A DNA stretch of 64,000 bases from assembly GCA_028673005.1 (NCBI GenBank), contig CM054120.1:57100057-57164056 (forward strand). Reading direction: 5' to 3'. How positions within the stretch are numbered: position 1 is the first letter of the stretch; every line of letters starts with the position of its first letter. Position numbers and translations under genes: made by a program. The notes under the pieces are model-generated. The model worked only from the letters and a program-made list of their open reading frames with translations, did not search any database and had not been told where the DNA came from. The stretch comes from Tanypteryx hageni (Eukaryota > Arthropoda > Insecta > Odonata > Petaluridae). Below, in pieces: positions 56,210 to 64,000 of the stretch.

Positions 56210-59200
56210 TCATTCATTAGTGATTTCCCCTCCCACTGCTCCCTCTTCTTCAGACTCATAATCTTTTACATTTTCCTCCGCATTTTTGTTTTCATTCTGT
56301 TCTTCTTCAGGTTTTTGGGGAGCGTCTTGAGCCTCCTCTTCATTCCCATTATCTGTAACAAAAACAAGAAACGTTAAATGCTGTCATCTCTCAAATCCAG
56401 AAATTCAATAACTAGGTACAGGTTCAGAGTTCTACATTCAATGTATTCCCACTTTTAGTGTTTTTTTTGTATTCTTGTCAATCACCCCATTTGAGCACTA
56501 TTATTTTATTCAAATTAATTCTCCTCGTTTTAGTGTAGTGAATTTCTTACTACTTCATTAAAAACATACCTCGATTTAATTATTACAACAATCCTTAGGC
56601 AACTACCAGACGAGCGTTTATTTTTTTATTTTTCAGTAGTGTGAGATGTGGGAGAGAGAAATTGGGGGTATTTTCCAAAAGCCTGGCTCAGATATGTAGA
56701 TGACATCTTTGCAATCATTGACACAGCAAAAAAAGAGAAACCCTAATTTCCTACAACGTCTCAACCAACAATTTCACATGATAAAATTCACACACGAAAT
56801 AGAAAAGAGTATATCTTTACTCTTTACCTTTCTGAGATAACAAACTGCAATTCAACATTTAGAGAAACTTACACACACCAACACATACAGTATCTCCTCG
56901 GTTAATCGTCGCTTCGATTAACGCCGATTCAACTTAACGTTATTCAAAAATGACTACCCATATTCCCTTGTGGGAAATAAACAACTTAATTCATGAATTA
57001 CAAAGTACCACAGTTCCAATGTTAACACATTTCTTTTTGTAAAATATGTGATTCTTTTTAATTCCATTAAATTAATTTGTTTACAGTGAAAAAGCATTAC
57101 TTATGGTACAATCTAATAGTTAATATTTTCTTGTACCCTGTCAAATAATTTTGCGTACTTTCGTTTGAATACCATTGACCTAGGGTAATAATATGTTAAA
57201 TGAAATAATACCTATTTAACTCAGGTTAGGTTTAGTGAATCTGATGTTACATACCTCTTTGAGAGTGAACATTTACATCAGGTTGGGCTGCTGTACGTTG
57301 GGAAATCCTCAATCGAAATGCATCCATATATTTTAATTTTTCCCCCAAGCCCATTTTGGTTACTCTAGCGGCTTTGTCGTTAATGATCACAAAAGCTATG
57401 CGTGGATCTTCGCATGTGGCATCCACTTTTGGCTTATAAAATCCCGTTTTTGAAGCTTTTGCAAAGTACATGAACTGGAAATAGCAATATGACAATAATA
57501 ATTAGTTTGAGTATCGTGGAAGTGCAACGCTTCATATTAAAACTCTAATGTAAGGAAATAGAAACCAATACAGAAAAAATCATTTTAAATCACATTTATG
57601 AGAACTATGAGATCAATAATATTGACAGAGGAAAAGATAAAATTAACAATAAAAAGAATAATGCATAAAGAAAATATTACCGTATCAGCATCCCCCAAAA
57701 ACCATGAATACGCAGTGGATGTGGAGGGAATGTAGTCAACATAGATGATGTTTAGCCTATTTATGTATTCCCGTTGTGCCATCATATTCCACATGCCATT
57801 TAATCCATCCATTATGGACGCCTCTGTGGCCGATTTAGGCAAGCTTTCAATTTTTACAATGCTGCCCTAATTAAATGAATTAATGTTACAATAAAAATAT
57901 CTTTCGAGTTGCAAGAATTAAATTAATTGTAAAGCCATTTATTTCTTTATAATTTATGTAATAAATTATAAAAATTATTTTAAAGAATCACATGAATATA
58001 ATTTCTGCTTGTTCTATACGAAAAAGTATGCTGATACTCGAGAAATAAAATTATATGGAATGAATCTGCAAAAGCCACTCCCTACTAGGTTTACTAGGTG
58101 CCCAAGTTTGGGGTGACTTTTTTTTAGTCTTCTGTCATTTGTGACATGTTCAATGTCCATGTTCGAAACTACTCCTCCAATCTCTCCAGTCTTCCGTTGC
58201 CTCTTTTTTTCCAAATCCTCGCATCGTCAAAGATCTCTATTTTTTTAATTCTTCTTCTTCCTTTAGTCTTATCTTCTAGTGGATCTCTTGAGAAAAGTTC
58301 TCATGCTGGTACGCTCCATACAGTTATATTTCGTTTGTTTCATGTCATGAATACTACTCGGGCATAAATGAAATGTTTCCATTATATATTAATTTTTTTA
58401 CGTTCCCCTTGTTTTGTTCCTTGAGCCTCATGTCAGTTTTAAGAGGTCAGCTAGCAACCCTTCACAAAACTTGCATTAAAATTAGTGTTCTATATATCAT
58501 TTTTATACATTTAGTTTTACTTTTTATTGATTACTCATATTTTACTAACCTTTTTTCTTAGAAGTGTTGTCAATGCGTGCAACAGCATATATTCGTTGTA
58601 AATAAACTTGTTTGCTCTATTTATATGCTTCAGCTCCATGAATATTTTCCTAAAACGATAAATAGGTATTATAGCTATAGATAAATAGTCTTGGCTATTT
58701 AAAATTTCTACCATTAACAGTCCAAACGTCCATCATCATTTATAACAACTACATTTTCTCATTAAATTTTACAGCAACAAAACAGGAAATCCTCCAAAAT
58801 TTTCAAATACACTCACTTGGTAATTTTGGTGATCTTGCTCCCTCTGTATTGAACAGATTGTGCTGCAAACGTTTCTGCGTAAGCTCGCGTCTGAAAAGTG
58901 ACATGTAGAGATCCTTTAAATTCTGAATTACCAGTGGCTTCATTTGGAATGTAGATAATCTGCAATTAAAGATGACAATTAGCATAGTAAATCGAAATTT
59001 TAGTACATCTCAATAATAAACTCAATGGCAAACTGAATTTATGCAACGAAGATTATATTTTTGAATACAAAAATCTACGTTAGCCACAGAAATATAAAAA
59101 GCGTTACCTGAAGATGATTGGCTTTGAGTAACATGGTACATTACGCCCTTTACAGATTTATATTTTAATTTTCAAAACTCGAGTCATTATATTTATGTAT

Positions 59201-59853
59201 ACTTCGATGCATAAGTTATTAATTACATCGTACACACCTCATGGTAAGAATATCCCCTGAACTTGGAAAAGTATTTTGATAGTTCATCAAAGACTGTATT
59301 TTTATGATCAAAACCAACACAGAAAACGGTTCTCTGAGTCACATAATACGCATTTCGTTTGTATCTCTGTATCCTCATTCCTCCCGTCAATCTTACAAAC
59401 GTTCCTGAGAGGTCGAGCTAAAAAGGAAAACAATTTTCGTTAAAATGTTATTATTAATCAATGAAAATTATAATTAGAACTTTTAAATACCTGTACATCA
59501 CGACCACAGTTTTCTCTCAATGTCCGCATGACGGTGTCAACAGTCGCACCAAGAGCAACCATCTCATTGCACCTCATCAAGTCATCAATGTAAATCCAGC
59601 CACAATCATCCCCCCAGTAATATTGGAGATTTGCTCCTGACTTTGGATTACTCAAGCTCAAATATCCCTTTCAAAATGTTTTGCAATATTTTAAGACGGT
59701 CTTTTCAATGCAATAATGTTTCGAACATATTTGCTAGCTATTATTCAGTAATACCACAAGGATACATTATGTGCGTAATCTAAATCACATCAATATATTT
59801 ACCTTGACTATGTATATTATGTTGCTTTCTATTCCCTCAGCACAGCACGCCAT
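56210..59853 (-). CDS. La-family RNA-binding protein, eight exons, 399 aa
   Basis: La proteins bind the 3' oligo-U of new RNA polymerase III transcripts in the nucleus. Exons (minus strand): 59853-59803, 59667-59491, 59417-59238, 58959-58817, 58649-58550, 57866-57681, 57474-57255, 56352-56210. All introns are GT-AG, phases agree, and the total is 1200 nt. Residues 28-76 are a La-motif remnant: QYYWGD at 32-37, then GWIYIDDLM, where canonical La has about 15-20 more residues between YFGD and GW. RRM1 spans about 100-184 with VFCVGF (107-112, RNP2) and FKGSLHVTF (150-158, RNP1; FKGSIFVVF in La). Residues 218-330 resemble RRM2. Residues 353-399 form an acidic tail. The order and length are those of La (about 400 aa). 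The start is the first ATG in exon 1 (MACCAEGIE). A more distant La-related protein is the alternative. Confidence 0.83.
56675..56888 (+). pseudogene. Penelope-like element RT fragment in last intron of La-like gene
   Basis: The plus strand reads PKAWLRYVDDIFAIIDTAK, then with a shift LNFLQRLNQQFHMIKFTHEI, EKSISLL and TNCNSTFRETYTHTNTY. This matches the end of the Penelope reverse transcriptase: W.RYVDDTF, then LN..HP.I.FT.E.E...L.FLD, and Y.K.THT..Y. The YVDD catalytic box is kept; the fragment has a frameshift and only about 70 residues. It is antisense to the host gene and ends where a pogo-like end begins at about 56888. Confidence 0.82.
56886..56950 (+). mobile_element. pogo/Tigger-type terminal sequence
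   Basis: TACAGTATCTCCTCGGTTAA followed by TCGTCGCTTCGATTAACGCC has the TA plus CAGTA..CCTCGGTTAA form of pogo-superfamily ends. Its partner end was not found, so this is a solo terminus in intron 7 of the La-like gene. A related-looking sequence (CCGATTAACGAACACC) lies near 63902. Confidence 0.5.
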
Positions 59854-60690
59854 CTTGAAATATTTCCACGCACTGACGCGTTCCTTCCTTGCGATTCTTC
59901 ACGGGTACGTATGCACGCCCTCTATAAATGATTGATAACGTGAATATTTAATCGAATGATACGGGTTATATTGAAAGTTTATATAAGCAGTTTTAATAAG
60001 TAAAAATCTAAATTTTGGAGCCAATTTTTTAACCTTTGGTTTAACAAATGTATTTATGTTTTAGTTGATATATTTGTAAAAAGTTACATATTACGTCATT
60101 ATTTCAACGGAAGTTGAATGGATGGCACCACTATAGAGAACGGTTCTAGAATATTCCAATGAAAAATGTAAGAAAAAGCAATTTAAACAATCTGAAGAGG
60201 AAGTAATTTATTTATTTATTAAAACAGTCCAAAAACAACACTCAGGTCTTCAAAGCTGGGCACAAAAAATAATTAATATACTAAAATATTGATATATGTG
60301 ACGATATCCTAGAAATATATGAAAATACTACATATTGCTGAAAAATTAGGATTTTTATCGATGGAAATATTATTCTATAATAAATAAATAAATTTCGGAA
60401 ATACATATATAGTAACAAAAGATCAATTTAACCCTCAATTTATAATTAATCCATTTCTCAGCTATGTATAAGATATTTAATAATTAATTTTGTATTTTGC
60501 CGCCCAGCTCACCATTGATGATGTTTTTTGCTCTCCTCTTTGTACTATATTAATTCATCGTATGAAATAATTTCAAACATAATAGGGTGAAATCATTTGT
60601 CAAGTTATTATTGCAGAACCTAACTTATATAATTCTTCCAATGGAACATTAAATAATAATAATAAAAATTAATTTCCTCATTCTCCCTTA
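59854..60690. other. Upstream region of the La-like gene and AT-rich spacer
   Basis: The first 100 bp upstream of the start codon (to about 59955) is the likely 5' UTR/promoter. No clear TATA or initiator was identified; TTTATAGAGGG occurs on the minus strand near 59915. Beyond that no gene or repeat is recognised. Confidence 0.4.
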
Positions 60691-60697
60691 CCATGAC

Positions 60698-61090
60698 TCA
60701 TGCTATCAACCTTTTCGGTGGAACTCGCGACTTCCTACTCGCTATTTTTCCAAACAATGCTGTCTTCGCTATCGTCCTATTTATTTGTGATGCAGCATTT
60801 CTTGAAGCTTTTAACTTTCACCTCCTTTTCAATTTAGTTCCAAGATGTGATGATCCAGTCGTATATCTGCTTCAATCCTGGCTTCCTTATCCTATTCGTC
60901 GGCGTAGTTTCATGAACAGTACTCGCCATCCATTCCGTGTTTTGCCTCTGCAACTGTCGTATCATTTGGCGTTTCGAAATAAACAGGTTTTTGATTAGCG
61001 TTTCCTATTTGGCCTAATAAGTAAAAGTACTTTCCTCGCAGGCATATAACATATCGCTGAAAACTTAGCAGTTTCTCCTCCTAAGTTTTG
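60698..61090 (-). pseudogene. Internally deleted Tigger/pogo (DDE_1) transposase
   Basis: On the minus strand 61085-60950 reads LPKT, EEKLLSFQRYVICLRGKYFY and GQIGNANQKPVYFETPN, with TEW after a shift. In Tigger this block contains the first catalytic Asp as GNADxTPV(Y/W)FDMPxNYTV; here GNANQKP has Asn in its place. The reading then jumps to KPGLKQIYDWIITSWN, stop, IEKEVKVKSFKKCCITNK and DDSEDSIVW (about 60915-60740), which is the C-terminal end of the transposase (SFKKCGI.N.LDGSEDD.IW). The roughly 250 residues between are missing. The junction suggests deletion, as in non-autonomous derivatives. No inverted ends were located. Confidence 0.82.
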
Positions 61091-61257
61091 GGGAGCCGGA
61101 AATGAACTTGTGGTACGCTGTCATTAAAAAAATGCATTTAGGGGTAAGCGACCATTACAAAAATGAGGTTGAAAAACCCCTTCTCTAAACAAAACGCGCT
61201 CGACGTGAACACACTTTCTGTACTCTCGGACTGCTGAGTGATCCCTACCTTCTAAAC

Positions 61258-61300
61258 CAGTGATTCTCAAAAGTGGCATACAGAAAATGTAATGAGGCCA
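61258..61300 (+). mobile_element. hAT-type terminal sequence (solo end)
   Basis: CAGTGATTCTCAAAAGTGGC starting near 61259 resembles the CAGTGGTTCTCAAACT type of hAT end. A matching opposite end was not seen within the window. Confidence 0.5.
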
Positions 61301-63267
61301 CCAGTAAAATTATTTTTTTTAAATCGTATTTTACAAAGAAAAATATTTTGAAATAAACTCGCTGATCAAAACTTTTGATGTGGAAATGCGACATGCTATG
61401 TACAAAGAAGCATAGTTAATTTTTCTTTTAACAATTTGCTTTAATTTAAAAATATAATGTACTTTCCAATATTTAACTACACGTGTTTAGATAGTTATTG
61501 TGATTTTATATATTTACAGCATTCTGATGTTTTGAAACGAGTGTAAAAATATCAGTACAATAATTCATCAAAACTTCATTGTATTCTTATTTTATCTTGT
61601 TAAACTTCTTAGGTACCTTATGTAGAATACCAAACATCACTTAACCATATATTTTACAATGCGTTCCCCTCTACACTAAACATCAAGCAAACCGTGTCCG
61701 GTTTGAACGTATTCTAAGGGCAAAATTATAGCAGTCTCACCCCTGATCTGCACCTGTGTCGTGAACTGGGGCGACATTTTGTCTTTTTACGTCATGCGGC
61801 AGATTTCCAAGCACCGTCTCTACGTAACGTGAGTGAAAGCATCGCGCCTGTTGAAGATAGAATAATCGCGACTTTTAACACTCACTCACAGATTCGTTAT
61901 ATGATAAACATAAGTTTATGGATTGTATCTGGCATGCGATAAATTATTTACTTTGACCACACATTAAATTAACGGAAAATATTTCACCTGAAATTTCTGA
62001 AATTATTTCCCATAATAGTTATACTAAAATTTTCCATAACAATCCGCCAAATATTTCTCATACAATTTTACATAATGAAACAAAATACATAATTACTTCC
62101 ACATTTTTTCGTTTTTACAAAGGCACCTTAAAAAACCTTAAGTTTTCGATTATAATTGGAAACGAGCTTCTTTTACCGATGAAATTCCCTCGTTTATAAA
62201 TAATTACTCAAGTAAAAATTTAATTTATACGACGTGAAGCTTGAGAAACGGTAAGCGTCGGCTATGAAAATTCAACCTGTCTATCACATTGCGTATCAAG
62301 AAAAATCACTCGTTTTTTAACTATTAATGAACCTCATCTGCTATAGCAACGATTTTCGTTAAACAATATCTAAAAAGATAAAACTCCCTTTTGTATAGTC
62401 ATCTTGGTTCCTCAGTTCCAAGCAAATAGATCCATTCCTTGAGTATGAGAAGCTTTTTGTCCTATCCATGAGGTTATCGAAGTTTCGGTGAACAGATACA
62501 CTCCATGACAAGAAGAACATTCTTGTCCAAACCATCTTACTGCTGCAGCGGTTACCCAAGTCCATGGAAATATAATCTTCTTCTTTGCCCTCCATCCGTC
62601 TCACTGCCGCCAAAGTTTTCTCGTATGAAACAATTCCCAGGCATCCAAAGCACATGGCTCCGGATAACCACTACCTCAGGCGTAACTTTTTGTTTACTAT
62701 AAAAGCCATCTGGTCTTCCAGCGCCAACTGGATCAATATGGTTTTTAATTCTTCGGTACGATACCTTTATTTTCGTTTAGGTCTTGTGATGTTGCTGGAA
62801 TCAACCGTGCTTTCCCACGCCATCTCACCCCGGAGCGCATTTGTCTCCGATCTCAAACGCCGTGGACTGTTGAACAGATTTTTATTTCGCGTTGTGAATG
62901 GTAAATGACTGCGAATGATGTTGCTACATGAATAAGAAGGTAAAGATATAAGGATATCAACAATAACAGGAGTTTTCACCATTCCTACATAAATCATTAT
63001 TTATGGTTGCGTTTCCTAAAGTACATTTACAGTACCTATGAAATAAATAACACTTGTATGAAGATAGATAACTCATGTTTATAAGGCTAAAATTATCAGT
63101 TTCGGAGTTTTTCTGTTCTGTAACGTTATTCTATATCGTAACGTCATAACTTTTGGTACCAAAGTTTTTCATAAAGGACGAAATACGAAATATTAAAATC
63201 CTTAACACATATCCCTCCAATACTCCTAGATTGTCCCTACGGGTTGGCGTACCTCTAGTTGAATACC
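61301..63267. other. Unassigned 2-kb stretch
   Basis: Overlapping frames at 62359-62908 on both strands are 98-107 aa long, with no domain I can name. Their near-equal openness on both strands argues for chance or a decayed element. A GC-richer patch (61660-61870) has no coding or repeat partner in the window. Confidence 0.4.
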
Positions 63268-63850
63268 CCTGTATTATAATATATTTTTATCAGTTAAAAA
63301 TAAAAGCCAAACTTTGGGGTCTTAGAAGCAAGTTGCCTTCCGAAATGGAAAGATCTCTTTCTCACCCAAGCATATATCGTTTCTTAACCTTGCATCTGCT
63401 TTCCAAGCCACAAACTTCAATTTTTATTTTCTTAAACAGTCTAAATATTCTCTCCTTTTTCCACTGCAAGCAAGCGTTTCAATCTCAAATCAACTTTGCA
63501 AGATAAAAACAATTTCCAAAATAATAATGTTAATACTGTGTCAAAAGTGAAAAATATTATATATTACCACATGTAACAATTAAAGTTTAATTATTGTTTT
63601 TCATTCGGAATGGAACAAATAGCCACCTCGCTGCTCGACTGTCCTTGCCCCTTAACCCCGTCGTCTTGGTCTCTCGCTCCGCTTTCCCACCCTTAGCTGA
63701 AGCACTTTGATCGTAACAAAGCATTCCTTTCATTCCAATGAGCTCACTTCCCCCCCCCCCTGTTTTCCCTACACCTCTCACTCTTTGGTTCTTCCTTCCT
63801 CGTTCATTCTCCCCACACATTATTCTCTTCTTTTTATTTTCAACTCCACT
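63268..63850 (+). repeat. Unknown interspersed repeat B, copy 2
   Basis: Direct-orientation counterpart of 10325-10885. This copy has an extra block (about 63365-63435) and a C-only run near 63751. The right end TTTTCCCTACACCTCTCACT followed by CTTTGGTTCTTCCTTCCTCG is essentially identical in both copies. Confidence 0.85.
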
Positions 63851-64000
63851 GGATATCTTTAAAGGACTCCATTTTTAACAGCGTTTCATGTACTGCAATA
63901 TTCCGATTAACGAACACCAAGCGTTCCTGAAAAGTAGTCCTTAAACCGAATGTTCGTGTATAGGCAGAGATTTTTCCATGTGGATTGCATTAAAATAAAG
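63851..64000. other. Window end, possible pogo-like sequence
   Basis: TGCAATATTCCGATTAACGA near 63895 is similar in style to the pogo-type end at 56886. The window stops before a partner could appear. Confidence 0.3.

Noticed and set aside
56162..56377. 71-codon plus-strand hydrophobic frame opposite the last exon of the La-like gene
   Set aside because: It is the antisense of the acidic tail exon (Glu codons read as Phe/Leu/Ser); the splice-consistent minus-strand reading explains the openness.
60693..60998. 101-codon plus-strand frame
   Set aside because: Antisense shadow of the Tigger transposase remnant on the minus strand.
62359..62908. Overlapping 98- to 107-codon frames on both strands
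   Set aside because: No recognisable domain, no splice support, and openness on both strands is compatible with chance.

Overview
The window looks like intergenic and intronic DNA from a large, AT-rich, repeat-laden animal genome. An arthropod, probably an insect, is the best guess. The basis is the mix of mobile elements (piggyBac, hAT, pogo/Tigger, Merlin, Harbinger, Helitron, RTE, CR1/Jockey-type LINEs, Penelope, BEL, gypsy), short GT-AG introns and long dinucleotide repeats. Nothing prokaryotic or plasmid-like is present, and no rRNA gene or convincing tRNA gene was found. The species cannot be named from the sequence.

The one gene I can rebuild as an apparently functional host gene lies on the minus strand at 59853-56210. 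It has eight exons with consistent GT-AG junctions and encodes 399 aa. It resembles the La RNA-chaperone family: a shortened La motif, RRM1 with an FKGSLHVTF RNP1, an RRM2-like domain and an acidic tail. About 15-20 residues of the La motif, the part carrying conserved RNA 3'-end-binding residues, are missing inside one exon.

Layout. 1-7.1 kb: two decayed piggyBac copies (about 930-2463 and 5285-5905), a DUF4371 hAT-like fragment (minus, 3327-3718) and microsatellites. 7.1-19.4 kb: a purine tract, a 0.94-kb unknown repeat in two inverted copies (8011-8945 and 15659-16607) plus a partial third, a hAT MITE (9781-10093), an unclassified 0.56-kb repeat whose second copy is at 63.3 kb, a piggyBac C-terminus (minus, 11917-12374) and a duplicated module with splice signals (18.2-19.4 kb). 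19.8-25.0 kb: a 5.2-kb almost pure polypyrimidine tract holding two 3' tails of one LINE family. 25.0-28.5 kb: a LINE of that family with an open ORF2, followed by more polypyrimidine. 28.7-42 kb: piggyBac, Merlin, RTE, Harbinger, gypsy, hAT and BEL remnants, several with clear target-site duplications.

42.1-52.6 kb is a nest that can be ordered in time. A minus-strand LINE (44.03-52.62 kb) was split by a hAT element (45148-51327, 8-bp TSD), and the hAT was in turn split by a second LINE (about 46.26-49.49 kb). Independently, a 189-bp palindromic retroposon (44436-44624, 13-bp TSD) entered the outer LINE. An RTE copy (42.1-44.0 kb) abuts the outer LINE. 52.7-56.1 kb: hAT and pogo ends, a Helitron with both termini (54129-54888) and a fold-back element (55809-56084). 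56.2-59.9 kb: the La-like gene, with a Penelope-like fragment in its last intron. 60-64 kb: an internally deleted Tigger, a hAT end and the second copy of the 0.56-kb repeat.

The mobile elements do not form a pathway. Their value is the layering, which gives relative ages, and the LINE-polypyrimidine association.
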